Notes: generated from the sequence alone by a model not told the origin. A stretch of DNA of 64,000 nt from Orientallactaga sibirica (GCA_036365145.1 JAEOAD010000026.1:4922001-4986000), one strand, 5' to 3'. Positions 42,437-51,846 are shown, counted from the stretch's first letter. Translations and numbers: made by a program.

Positions 42437-42489
<53 letters not shown>
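42421..42489. repeat. (CG)n(TG)n alternating purine-pyrimidine tract
   Basis: A (CG)6 block followed by about 27 TG units. Z-DNA-prone by sequence. Confidence 0.95.
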
Positions 42490-42492
<3 letters not shown>

Positions 42493-42499
42493 AATATGA

Positions 42500-42605
42500 G
42501 GAGCTAGACATAGCACAGTATGATTGTAGCATTAGCCACTCAGAAGAATGAGATAGGAGGGTCACTTGAGGCTAGAAATTGGGCCATAGTAAGACCACAT
42601 CTAAA
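42500..42605 (+). mobile_element. Old B1-like relic
   Basis: 'aatgagataggagggtcact' in B1 order, very diverged. Confidence 0.5.
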
Positions 42606-42616
42606 ATTAAATGCAC

Positions 42617-42804
42617 AGGAGCTAGGAAGATGGCTTTGTAATTAAAGCACTTACTTGCAAAACCTGCCAGCTCAGGTTCAATTCCAAGCTGCTTACCTAA
42701 GCCAGACACAAAAAGTGGCACAAGCGTCTAGAGTTCATATGCAGTGACAAGAGACCCTGGTGCAGGCAAAAATGCATGGGCACACACACACACACACACA
42801 CAAA
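42617..42804 (+). mobile_element. tRNA-derived SINE, old, (CA)n end
   Basis: 'aggagctaggaagatggctt' head, ending in a (CA)n instead of (CT)n. Confidence 0.75.
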
Positions 42805-42812
42805 CACGTACA

Positions 42813-42885
42813 GGGGCTGAGGATGTAGCTCAGTGGTACAGCATTGTCTATTCAAGGCCCTAGGTTCAATATCCAGCAACACACA
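42813..42885 (+). mobile_element. ID-type (tRNA-Ala/BC1-like) SINE
   Basis: 'gctgaggatgtagctcagtg' A box and 'ggttcaatatccagcaacac' B box with an A/C tail. Confidence 0.85.
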
Positions 42886-42904
42886 CAAACCTATATGACT
42901 TATT

Positions 42905-43090
42905 ATTTCTTTGTTTATTTATTTATTTGCAAAGAGGGAGGGAAAGAAAATGGGTGTACAGGGCAAACAGACTCCAAATGCACGTGCCACTTTGTGTATC
43001 TGGCTTTACATGAGTGCTAGAGAATCGAACACAGACTGGCAGGCTTTGCAAGCAAGTTCCTTTAAGTGCTAAGCCATCTTCCCAGGCCCC
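42905..43090 (-). mobile_element. tRNA-derived SINE
   Basis: Minus copy, with head 'aagccatcttcccaggccc'. Confidence 0.88.
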
Positions 43091-43100
43091 CAATCAATTT

Positions 43101-43113
43101 TTTAAAATATTTT

Positions 43114-43145
<32 letters not shown>

Positions 43146-43309
43146 TTTCAGAGAGAGAATGGGTGCACCAAGGCCTCCAGCCACTGCAAATGAACTCCAG
43201 ATGCATGCACCCCCTTGTGCATCTGGCTTACGTGGGTCCTGGAAAGTCAAATCGGGATCCTTTGGCTTTGCAGGTGAACGCCTTAACTGCTAAGCCATCT
43301 CTCCAGCCC
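43101..43309 (-). mobile_element. tRNA-derived SINE
   Basis: (ATTT)n tail at 43112-43150. Flanked by CCCCAATCAATTTT and CCCCAGTCAACTTT. Confidence 0.93.
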
Positions 43310-43319
43310 CCCAGTCAAC

Positions 43320-43492
43320 TTTTTTTTTTTTTTCTTGATTTTTCATTTTTTGGTTTTTCAAGGTAGGTTCTCACTCTAGCTCAGGCTGACCTGGAATTCA
43401 CTCTGTAGTCTCAGGTGGCCTCAAACTCATGGCAATCCTCCTACCTCTGCCTCCCGAATGCTGGGATTAAAGGTGTGCGCCACCACGCCCGG
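43320..43492 (-). mobile_element. B1-type SINE
   Basis: Followed by the third CCCCAGTCAACTTT copy (43493). Confidence 0.93.
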
Positions 43493-43506
43493 CCCCAGTC
43501 AACTTT

Positions 43507-44180
43507 TAAAATGTTCATTTCCAAATAAGAATAGAATTTATCCTTGTATATTATAAGCATAGCAAACTTCTTACAGGCAAACCTCCTACTCCCAAAAGTT
43601 GCCAACTGATCCCCAATGGTAGACCATGGTTTTCTTAGTTTACTTGTTCAAGCAACAATAGACCCACCACCTAAGAAGACCATATGCCAAGATTAGAAAG
43701 CCTGTGGGCACAAGCACAGTGCAGAACAATTGGAGACGGCACTCTCCCTACTCTACAGCATATTCTCCACGCGCATGCACTCAGGTACAAGCTCCAGGCG
43801 AACCCTTCTCTTCAGACCCACTCTAGAGCCCACATGCTGACTGTCAAACAAATGGCAACAAAACTATGCCTTCACTCAGTGTATCTAAACTCTGGAGACA
43901 AACACATGTCATCCGGGAGATAATTGTTAAGCTTGTCGTTTATCATGTTTGTAACAGTCATTAGGATAAACCAGGCTCCTGGAATCATTTCCTAAGGACA
44001 CAGCATCCATCTTATAGCAGGTGTTTCATCCCATGCCAGCCTAGTTTCTAAGGAGACACTGTGGACTCTCAGATTACCTTCAGCTGACACTTATGAGAAA
44101 AATCCTTCCTAGTTTAAAAAAAAAAAAAAAAAAGGTGACTCTCCTCTTAGCTCCTCAATAGTAAAATAAAAATGACATGT
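43507..44180. other. Single-copy intron sequence
   Basis: The open frame at 43684-43923 has no recognisable domain. An A18 run lies at 44116. It could contain conserved non-coding sequence, but that cannot be judged from one species. Confidence 0.4.
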
Positions 44181-44247
44181 GGTCAGCCTGAGCAAGAGTG
44201 AGACCCTACCTCGAAAAACCAAAAAAAAAAAAAAAAAAAAAAAAAAA
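44181..44247 (+). mobile_element. B1-type SINE, 5' truncated
   Basis: Only 'gtcagcctgagcaagagtga' to the A28 tail. Flanked by GACATGTG. Confidence 0.9.
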
Positions 44248-44340
44248 AGACATGTGTATGTAAACAATGAGAAGCAGGCTTAGGACTCCAACAATAAATA
44301 GAAAAGCTATCAACTAGAAAACTAGAAAACACAATTAGTT

Positions 44341-44540
44341 TTTTTTTTAATACTTTATTTATTTGAGAGAGAGAGGAAGAGGTAGAGAGAAAGAGAGAAT
44401 GGGCACACCAGCCACTGCAAACGCACTCCAGACACATGTACCACCTTGTGCATCTGGCTGACGTGGGTCCTGGGGAATCGAACCAGGGTCCTTAGGCTTC
44501 ACAGGCAAACGCCTTAATTGCTAAGCCATTTCCCCAGCCC
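44341..44540 (-). mobile_element. tRNA-derived SINE
   Basis: Flanked by AACACAATTAGTT and AACACACTTAATT. Confidence 0.92.
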
Positions 44541-44784
44541 AAACACACTTAATTTTTAGTCTATTTATAAATAATAAAGACTACTTTGCGCCTTTTTATA
44601 TGTACCCAAGAAAAAACACAGTTTCAACCATTTTGACCTCACCACTTACAGCCTTCCACAACAGAGGGCCATTCTTCAGCCAAGGTCTTATGAACAGCTG
44701 TGCTCACCTACAAGACCTTCCAAGTGAGCCCTCAGCAATTATTATACATTTCCCTTTACATTTCTCTTTAAAAAAGAATTAGGG
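44541..44784. other. Unclassified intron sequence
   Basis: Nothing recognised. Confidence 0.45.
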
Positions 44785-45008
44785 GGGCTGGAGAAATGGC
44801 TTAGCGGTTAAGGCGTTTGCCTGCGAAGCCGAAGAACCCAGGTTCAATTCCCCAGAACCCACGTAAGCCAGATGCACAAGGGGGAAATGCATCTGGAGTT
44901 CATTTGCAGTGGCTATAGAGGCCTTGATGTGCCCATTCTCTCTCTCTCTCTCTTTCTCTCTCTCTCCTTTAAAATAAATAAATAAAAACTTTTTTAAAAT
45001 TAAAAAAA
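44785..45008 (+). mobile_element. tRNA-derived SINE
   Basis: Near-consensus. The next SINE starts at the duplicated AAAAAGAATT(A/G)GGGG. Confidence 0.93.
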
Positions 45009-45017
45009 AGAATTGGG

Positions 45018-45229
45018 GGGCTGGAAATATGGCTCAGTGGTTAACACACTTGCCTCCAGAGCCTAATGACCTGAGTTCAATTCACCAGTACCCACATAAG
45101 CCAGTTGCACCATGTGGCACATGCATCTGGAGTTTGTTTGCAGGGACTAGAGTGACTATAGGCCTTGGTCTGCCCATTTTCAATATATATTTGCCTCTTT
45201 CTCTCTCTCTCTTTCTCAAATAAATAAAT
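45018..45229 (+). mobile_element. tRNA-derived SINE
   Basis: Contains an extra 'actagagtgactatagg' duplication in the body. Confidence 0.9.
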
Positions 45230-45444
45230 ATTTTTTTAATTTTTATTTATTTACTTATTAGAGACAGAGAAAGGGAGAAAGAGAGAGAGAGAGAATGGGC
45301 ACACCAGGGCCTCTAGCCACTGCAAACAAATTCCAGATGCATGTGCCACCATGTGTATCTGGCTTATGTGGGTCCTGGGGGTGGAGCCTCAAACCGGGGT
45401 CTTTAGGCTTCACAGGAAAGCACTTAAACCATCTCTCCAGCCCT
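45230..45444 (-). mobile_element. tRNA-derived SINE
   Basis: Inverted relative to and abutting the preceding copy. Confidence 0.9.
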
Positions 45445-45563
45445 AAATATTTTAAAAAAGAACTGAATTGGTATATTTATAAAATAAACTATGTAGGTGT
45501 ATAGATCAACAAAGAAAAATAACTGCAAATCAGATCTAACATTTTAAAAAAACTCCCTTTCTT

Positions 45564-45750
45564 GCTGGAGAGATGGCTCAGCAGTTAAAGGTGCTTATTT
45601 GCAAGCCTGACTGCCTGAGTTTGATTTCCCAGTACCCACATAAAACCAGATGCACAAAGTGATGCATGCATCTGGAGTTCATATGTAGTGGCAAGAGGCC
45701 TTGGCACACCCATTTTCTCCCCCTACCTTATAAATAAATAAAACATTTTT
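45564..45750 (+). mobile_element. tRNA-derived SINE
   Basis: Begins after AACTCCCTTTCTT. Reduced CT tract. Confidence 0.9.
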
Positions 45751-45767
45751 TAAAAATCCCTTTTCTT

Positions 45768-46003
45768 GGGCTGGAGAGATGACTTAGTGGTTAAGGCGCC
45801 TACCTGCAAAGCCTAAGAACGCCCATTCAAATCTCCAGGTCCCACGTTTAGCCAAATGCAAAAAGTGACTCAAGCACACAATGTCACACATGCGCACAAG
45901 AGGGCACACGTGTCTGGAGTTCGTTCACAGTGGCTAGGAAGCCCTGGCATGCCCATTCTCTCTCTGTCTCTCTCTGTCTCTCTCTCTCTCTCTCAAATTA
46001 AAA
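45768..46003 (+). mobile_element. tRNA-derived SINE, long variant
   Basis: Long-variant block 'gtgactcaagcacacaatgt'. Begins after AATCCCTTTTCTT. Confidence 0.93.
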
Positions 46004-46014
46004 AAAAAAAAAAC

Positions 46015-46174
46015 TCGCCAGGCATGGTGGTACACGCCTTTAATCCCAGCATTTGGGAGGCAGAGGTAGGAGGATCATGAGTTTGAGGCCACCCTGAGAC
46101 TACATAGTGAATTCCAGGTAAGCCTGGACCAGAGTGAGACCCTACCTAAAAAAAAAAAAAAAAAAAAAAAAAAA
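46015..46174 (+). mobile_element. B1-type SINE
   Basis: A27 tail, then ACTCCTTTTTCTT, the third copy of the shared target. Confidence 0.93.
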
Positions 46175-46500
46175 CACCACTCCTTTTTCTTAAGAGTATA
46201 TAGGGATATGTATACCCCTACTTGGCCAAGGCTATTCTATTCCTGACCTGGAGGTGGACAACCAGGATTTTATCCATCCCTGGATGGGATGTGCAGTCTG
46301 TACAAAGACTTCACTCTGCGCAGTAATGGGTTCACAGGCCTGTAGGGCAACATACATTGCATCCTGCCCATTACTGAGACCACAATCTAATGGACACCCA
46401 ACATTTACCCATCCTTTGCCACAAACCTCAGCCCATTCCAGCTATGTCAACAGTGACATGTTACTTGAAGGGCTTAGTGTAGTCTAAAACTTGTAATGCC

Positions 46501-46522
46501 TGCACTGCACTGCACTGCACTG
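46501..46522. repeat. (CACTG)n short repeat
   Basis: Four CACTG units inside the ERV-L remnant. Confidence 0.85.
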
Positions 46523-46627
46523 ACACAGGGCACCAAATGAAGGCTCACTAGCCTACTGGTCCACCTTTTACATAGGGTATAATAAAGGCCATAATAATAC
46601 TTGGGCCAAATGAAGAATGAGTATCTT

Positions 46628-46792
46628 CCAATTTTTTTTGTTTGTTTTTGTTTTTTCAAGATAAGGTCTCACTCTAGCCCAGGCTGACCTGGAATTCACT
46701 ATGTAGTCTCAGGGTGGCCTTGAACTCATGGCGATCCTCCTACCTCTGCCTCCCGAGTGCTGGGATTAAAGGTTTGCATCACCACACCCAGC
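46628..46792 (-). mobile_element. B1-type SINE inside ERV-L
   Basis: Flanked by TCTTCCAAT. Confidence 0.93.
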
Positions 46793-47575
46793 TTTCTTCC
46801 AATATCTTAATAGCACCAGTCACTAGTCAGGGTTAGGCCTGGATCTTATCCACCATGGCCCCTGGAATCCCTTTGGTCTTCCCCAACCAGACAACTCTTC
46901 AAGAATCTAACAAAAAGTCTAGTCCCTGAACTTCAGACATGGCCACAGTCTATTCCCATGATATCAGAGGAGCTCTCCAACTCCTGGCAGCAGCTTCTAA
47001 AGCTTCAAGAAAATCAGAGGTTAACAGCACATCATCAGTACTGTGCAACAATGTGACAGGGTCTGGGCTACAAGGCCATGGCTAACTGTCAGGCTCTGTA
47101 GGTTCTCTAGCTGCCAGAGTGTCTGTGAAATCTCTTGATGTCCATCAAGAAGTTGGCATTGCTTCCTATGTACTGTCCATAAGAAGCAGTACTGGGGCGC
47201 CCTTGTTTTTATGGCCCACAGCTTGCATTAGATCTCATCCACTTTCAACAGCAAAGGAACAAGACCAGCCAGCTATCTGCTCCCAGGATGTATTCACCCA
47301 CTGGGGAGTTCCCCACCGTGTATGTTCTGGGTGAAAACTGCCCTGTGCCCAGGATGATGGTAGTACCTTTACCTTCATGGTCTAGCCCCCATAGCCATCA
47401 ACATACATGGCCATCTAGGAAAACAGTCTGGACTTTTAACAAGGTGCAGTTTTGTCCCTGAGTCCAATAGGGTCAACACTTGGTAGGCATTTGTGGTGGA
47501 ACAATATATTGTTAGTTCAATATAAGGCCTCCAGTCATCTGGGGTTCCCCCTAACTATACACTTAAGTTCCACCC

Positions 47576-47918
47576 TGTAGTGGTTTGAATCAGGTGTCCC
47601 CCATAAACTTAAGTATTCAGAATGCTTGCTTCCCAGCTGGTGGCAATTGTGGGGGGAGCCTTGCTGGTGGAGGTGTGTTGTTGGGGGGCAGGCTTAGGGG
47701 AGTTAGAGCCAGCTCCCCTTTGCCAGAGCTCAGTTCACTCTCCTGCTGCTGTTTTCTGCCTGCTGTGGCAGAGGTGATGCCCAGTCTCTGCTTGTGCCAG
47801 GCTTCCCCTGCCATCATGGAGCTTCCCCTTGAGACTGTGAGCCAGAATAATCCCTTTCCTCCCATCAGCTCCTTTTGGTCAGGTGCTTTATCCCAGCAAC
47901 GAGATGGTGACTGCAACA
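47576..47918 (+). mobile_element. MaLR-like solo LTR inserted in ERV-L
   Basis: TGTAGTGGTTTGAATCAGG to GACTGCAACA, the same family as the LTRs of 32197-34364, in the opposite orientation to the ERV-L host. No clean target duplication is visible. Confidence 0.75.
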
Positions 47919-48480
47919 TTACCCCTAGTCCAGGAAAGTAACATCAGAGTCACCAGTGATCAGAAGACCCGCCTGGTCCTTTCCATGGTCTGGCCATGCT
48001 TTTACCCCTCTCTCCTTTTTGAGAACTTCTGGTGTTGCTGTGTTGCAGACAGATGACCTCACAATGCCAGCAAGGCTTTGTTAGTAGGCCGGCAGTCTTT
48101 GTTTCTCTGTCCACGCCAGCCAATAAAATGTCTCCTCACATTTGTGCCTGGGAGACCCACTGGGATGTGCCCTTTCCCTTCGAAGGCATCCCCAGGGGTC
48201 CTCATTTCTTTCTGGTGGCAAGTTTCACAGCACATTCGATGTTCTCTTTTAAGTCACCCAAAGCAGCTATTGCAGTCATCAACCTCATGCCCCACACAGA
48301 CCATTAGGGCAGCCGCCAGAATCTCATGGCTGCCAAAACCCAAAAAGTAGCTCCTGGGGACTGACTAGTAAGGGCAGTACAGCCCCTAGGAGTGTAGATC
48401 AAACACAGCCCAATGGATTTCCTACTCCCTCACTCATAGTTCCCGGGCAGCTGCAGAAAGTACTGGGACCTGCTGGAGGA
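47919..48480 (-). pseudogene. Probable ERV-L gag C-terminal remnant
   Basis: Lies upstream of the protease in the minus-strand element. One frame reads RNKDCRPTNKALLAL, then a stop where Trp is expected, then GHL, resembling the ERV-L gag motif with RNKID.QPT..LL.LW. Other frames are broken. The assignment rests on this motif plus position. Confidence 0.5.
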
Positions 48481-48715
48481 AGTGTCACTGGGGGCAGATC
48501 CTATAATCCAGCCCTAAGGTGTGTTCAAAGCAGTTGAGCTCTGGCTGTTGGTGTCTCTCTCTCTCACTGCTATGCTACATATGATGGAGAGAACCAGCTT
48601 CTTCCATCATTGATGGCGTCTCCCTGATTCTGTAAGCCTAAAATAACCCTTTCCTCCCATAAGCTTCTTCTGTCTGGATGTTTGTCCAGCAAGGAAAAGT
48701 AATTATAACAAGGGG
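48481..48715 (+). mobile_element. MaLR-like LTR, 3' half
   Basis: 'ctgattctgtaagcctaaaa', 'taaccctttcctcccataag' and the end 'gtaattataaca' follow the other LTRs of this family. The 5' half is missing or too diverged. Confidence 0.65.
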
Positions 48716-49430
48716 TCCTACATAACCATATTCCAATCATAGAAAGCTGTCCAAGCAAGGCAGGGTCAGAAGAGAGGCCACAAGAGGCTACACTGCTTTT
48801 GTGGCCTCTAGCTCTGGGTCAGTGTATAGAAACACACACTCCACAGAAAGACCAATTTCTTACCAGCTACAGAGCAATGAGAGGAGATACAGAAGTAGTA
48901 AGCCTACTGTAAGTGGCCTTCATAACATCTCAATTTGTTTGCCATGGTTCTTTGGGTCCAGATGCTAAGTCCTATCTCATGGTGCAGAGAACTAAGCTGT
49001 CTCTGTGTGTAAAGCTCAGATCTCTCCTGACATCCTACTGGCTGTAAAGAGTCAAAACCAGCAGTCCTATCTGCACCTACCGAAAGTTGATCTGCCCACT
49101 GCTGAGTGCAGTGACCAGGATCAGTCAATAAACATGAGGTATTTGGAGATGGTGGCAAGCCTGAGCTTCCTTCTGCAGGGACATCACAGGAGCTGAAGGC
49201 TAACCTCCAGACACTCTGACCTCAGGCCAAGGTCTTCTCTTTGGGAACTGCCTCGTCCTGTCCTTCAGTAGCACTTGTTGCTGCTTTGGATTTTGATCTC
49301 AACCCCTTAGGAATGAGCTGCTCCTCCAGCATCTTGACCATGTGGTGTCTTGGAGACCCAGCAAACAAGGAGCCATCTGAGAAGGTGACACTCCAGATTT
49401 CATAGCTCAACTTCTATCAAAGTGATGAGG

Positions 49431-49580
49431 GGCTGGAGAGATGGCTTAGCGGTTAAGGTGCATGCCTGTGAAGCCTAAGGACCCCAGTTTGATTCTCCAG
49501 GTCCCACATAAGCCAGATGCACATGGTGGTGCATGCGTTTGGAGTTCATTTGGAGTGGCTAGAGGCCCTCGTGCACCCAT

Positions 49581-49628
<48 letters not shown>

Positions 49629-49655
49629 AAATAATAAAATAAAATCTTTAAAAAA
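49431..49655 (+). mobile_element. tRNA-derived SINE inside the WSB2 pseudogene
   Basis: The SINE pair 49431-49822 is flanked by AAAGTGATGAGG (49419-49430 and 49823-49834). Confidence 0.93.
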
Positions 49656-49661
49656 AATTTC

Positions 49662-49822
49662 AGCCGGGCATGGTGGTGCATGCCTTTAATCCCAGTACTT
49701 GGGAGGCAGAGGTAGGAGGATTGCCGTGAGTTCGAGGCCCCCTGAGACTAAATAGTGAATTCCAGGTCAGCCTGGACTATAGCAAGACCCTGATTTGAAA
49801 ACCAAAAAAAAAAAAAAAATTG
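49662..49822 (+). mobile_element. B1-type SINE inside the WSB2 pseudogene
   Basis: Second member of the pair. Near-consensus head 'gccgggcatggtggtgcatg'. Confidence 0.93.
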
Positions 49823-50059
49823 AAAGTGATGAGGATACTTGGGCTTGAGTTCAGCCAACAGTAGTCACTCCTCTACATATGACATTTGACATGTGCCGGG
49901 AGGATAACTCAGATCCCTGGGCCCTCATGCCACCCCAGCACCACAAGCCCCAATTTCCACCCAACATTTGTATATACAAAACAAAGATAGCAACTCAAGC
50001 ATACAGTATTCATGGGAATATAATTACAATGATTTGTTTTAGTTTTTCTGTGACAGGAA

Positions 50060-50122
50060 CTTATAAAGCCCAAGTTGGCCTTAACCCTCTTGCCTCACCT
50101 CCCAAGGGCTACACCCAGCTTT
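50060..50122 (-). mobile_element. Old B1-like relic
   Basis: 'cccaagttggccttaaccct' to 'gctacacccagctttt'. Confidence 0.5.
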
Positions 50123-50173
50123 TCAATGATTGATTTGAAAAATTCATGTCATTCTGAAAACAAGCAGGTAGTG

Positions 50174-50392
50174 GGCTGGAGAGATGGCCTAGCAGTTAAG
50201 CCACTTGCCTGCAAAGCCTAAGGACCCAGGTTTGATTCTCCAGGTCTCATGTAAGCCATATGCATATGGTGGTGCATGCGACTGGAGTTCATTTGCAATG
50301 GCTAGAGGCCCTGGCATGCCCATTCTCACTCTCTCTCCCTCCCTCTCTCTGTCTCTAAAAAGAAAATACATATAATAAATAAATCTTTAAAT
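50174..50392 (+). mobile_element. tRNA-derived SINE
   Basis: Full length. Tail ends AATAAACAAACAG. Confidence 0.92.
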
Positions 50393-50400
50393 AAACAAAC

Positions 50401-50630
50401 AGGGGCTGGAGAGATGTGAAGCCTAAGGACCCTGGTTCAAGGCTCAATTCCCCAGTACCCATGTAGGCCACATGCACAAAGTGATGCATGCATCTGGAGT
50501 TCATTTACAATGGCCGGAGGCCCTGGTGCACCCATTCTTTCTCTCTCTCTCTCTTGCGCGCGTGCGCCTCTTTCTCTTTCTGTCTGTTGCTAATAAATAA
50601 ACAAATAAAATAAATAAATAAAATTTAAAA
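50401..50630 (+). mobile_element. tRNA-derived SINE with A-box deletion and CG-rich insert
   Basis: 'ctggagagatg' joins directly to 'tgaagcctaagg', losing about 30 bp. The pyrimidine tract holds 'ttgcgcgcgtgcgcctc'. Confidence 0.9.
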
Positions 50631-50994
50631 AACAGGTACTGATGGAACTAAAATTAGATAATTTAAATTGGAGGAAATAAATATAATTATTATATCCCAT
50701 CTAAAACATTTGTACAAAAATGATACCTAAAGCCTAAATAACTAGACTATGTCCAGTATGCTATCAAGAGATTGAGAGAAAAAAACAGAATCTCAAAAAT
50801 ACAGGCAAGAATTCAACTTGGACAGAAAGCACATTTACAGAGCATTGAAAGGGGAAATGGTGCTAATCCATATGTTCAATGGAGCCATTCTGATTTGCTA
50901 CAGTATTGAGTCTATGAACACCTGCACTAAAGCAATAAAATCTTATGTTAAAATAAGAAGCGAGCACCTAAGATTCTGTGACAGCGAGAGAAAT
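50631..50994. other. Intron sequence just downstream of the TTC28 exon
   Basis: Repeat-free. Plus-strand frame 50818-51303 is the antisense shadow of the exon. No other feature is seen. Confidence 0.5.
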
Positions 50995-51000
50995 TGCTAC
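50995..51000 (-). promoter_or_regulatory. TTC28: 5' splice site (donor) of the TTC28 exon
   Basis: On the minus strand the codons for PKWPK end in AAG, followed by gtagca. The GT falls at 51000-50999. Beyond it the frame reads VAISLAV and then stops, with no resemblance to the TPR continuation of the protein, as expected for intron. Confidence 0.88.
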
Positions 51001-51279
51001 CTTGGGCCACTTGGGATTGAGGAGCCGGGCTTTAATGGCATCATCCAGAGCCTTGTCATACTGCTGGATTTTCATGTAGGCTGCAGATCTGTTGCTGTAC
51101 AAGATGCAGTTCTGAGGGTCAACAGCCAGGGCTTCGTTATACAGAACGATAGCTGTGTGGAAATCCCCATCATGACAGGCCTGGTTACTCTGGCGAACTT
51201 TCTCGACAAATTCAGCTTTGCTCAGTACTGGCTCATCAGGACTTCTCCGGCCCATAGTCTTAGCACCAAAGAGAGAGAT
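51001..51279 (-). CDS. TTC28: TTC28 internal coding exon (N-terminal TPR repeats)
   Basis: This is a coding exon of tetratricopeptide-repeat protein 28, a very large TPR scaffold reported in mitosis/midzone biology (family knowledge). Read on the minus strand it gives 93 codons. It starts in a linker (ISLFGAKTMGRRSPDEP), then VLSKAEFVEKVRQSNQA, and then two TPR units. TPR 1 is the helix pair around NQACHDGDF / AIVLYNEALAVDP. TPR 2 is around YSNRSAAYMKIQQYDKAL / AIKARLLNPKWPK. The Gly/Ala/Pro positions typical of TPRs (A, GDF, A.. YNEAL..DP) are intact, and I recognise the stretch as nearly identical to human TTC28. The exon is bounded by a pyrimidine-rich AG acceptor and a GT donor, and it starts and ends in phase 0. 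There is no frameshift or stop, and similarity ends at both splice sites, so this is a real exon and not a retrocopy. The first and later exons lie outside the window. The in-frame ATG at 51255 is internal and not the start. Confidence 0.95.
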
Positions 51280-51300
51280 CTACAAAGAAAGAAACATTGT
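51280..51300 (-). promoter_or_regulatory. TTC28: 3' splice site (acceptor) of the TTC28 exon
   Basis: On the minus strand the sequence reads gtttctttctttgtag and then ATC, a pyrimidine-rich tract ending in AG at 51281-51280. It sits exactly where recognisable TTC28 protein sequence begins, which fixes the 5' edge of the exon. Confidence 0.9.
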
Positions 51301-51846
51301 TAGACCAAGTTCAGGTCATCTGAACAGGCCATTCATTTGAGCCTTAAGCCAGGGACATTCCTTGTCATCTTTATTTTCTACATGACAATAAGTTGCCTTT
51401 GAAACATACTACTTCAAATAAATGTGTGTATGTATATAGGATACATTCATTCATATGTACACATGTGCAGATGTATTCACTGATAGTGAACGCACAAGAG
51501 TACCATTGGCAGTTTAAAGTCATACTAGGGAAAAGCTAAACTATCAACCTACATTGACAACATGATCTCAACTATGTTAAGATGGTTCCACTTCTAAAAA
51601 TAATGAAAGGCTATGATTAAAATATTAACTATGCCAAGTTGTTTCTCAGAAAAAGACTATAAAGGATTTTATTTTCTTGCCTAAATGTTAGGCAATGGCA
51701 GCATGCAAGTTTTAAAATGTACCACTGCACTTGGCCAGGCAAATCTGTTAACCATAAATTATAAATTAGCTACTAACATGAAATTTCAAGATTTTTTTTT
51801 GGAGACTACCAAAAAAAAAAAAATCAGCTATAAAAATCTCCCTCCT

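Larger units (their letters stand above)
46192..47575 (-). pseudogene. ERV-L (class III) pol remnant: protease, RT, RNase H
   Basis: Minus-strand frames show, in order, an aspartic-protease block (TLLDSGT, about 47476-47450) and NSPVGEYILG near 47310 (end of the protease region). Further on is the RT active-site region, reading STDDVLLTSDFLEALEAAA at about 47043-46985, where the usual Y.DD tyrosine is changed. Then come WLGKTKGIPGAMVDKIQA, HLAQVLLWPLLYP and, after frame changes, the RT/RNase H joint (ALQVLDYTKPF, HPIQGWIKSWL). The order matches ERV-L pol. Several stops and shifts make it dead. ERV-L polymerases are the presumed enzymes for MaLR elements. A B1 interrupts it at 46628-46792. Confidence 0.82.
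48716..49878 (-). pseudogene. WSB2: WSB2 processed pseudogene, interrupted by SINEs
   Basis: Intronless minus-strand copy of WSB2, a WD40-repeat SOCS-box protein that serves as a ubiquitin-ligase substrate receptor (family knowledge). Blocks in order: LLAELKP near 49850; then, after a SINE insertion, YEIWSVTFSDGSLFAG, LEEQLIPKG and VPKEKTLA followed by a stop. After frame changes come QPVGCQERSELYT (out-of-frame counterpart of the DVVRDLSF region) and text matching the second WD repeat. It ends near 48716 at the VIMWDP region, so the C-terminal WD repeats and SOCS box are absent. Stops, a 5-residue deletion after HHMVKM and frameshifts make it dead. The identification is by recall but covers many blocks in the right order. 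Confidence 0.85.
1..50994 (-). other. TTC28: TTC28 intron downstream of the exon
   Basis: Inferred from the exon at 51001-51279: lower coordinates are 3' in the transcript. I found no further TTC28 coding sequence in 51 kb, so this intron is at least that long. Large TTC28 introns are known in mammals. Confidence 0.7.

Noticed and set aside
47617..47919. 100-residue minus-strand frame
   Set aside because: Antisense through a MaLR-like LTR. Proline/glycine-rich composition without a domain.
49704..49704. Possible tRNA genes at the many A-box/B-box pairs
   Set aside because: All such pairs lie in SINE heads with the same body, CT tract and tail. None folds as an obvious cloverleaf by eye.
50818..51300. 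TTC28 exon as a processed pseudogene
   Set aside because: Coding similarity stops exactly at AG and GT splice sites, the frame is intact, and no neighbouring exon sequence is attached.
50818..51303. 161-residue plus-strand open frame, the longest in the window
   Set aside because: It is the antisense shadow of the conserved TTC28 exon. It crosses both splice sites and has no recognisable domain.
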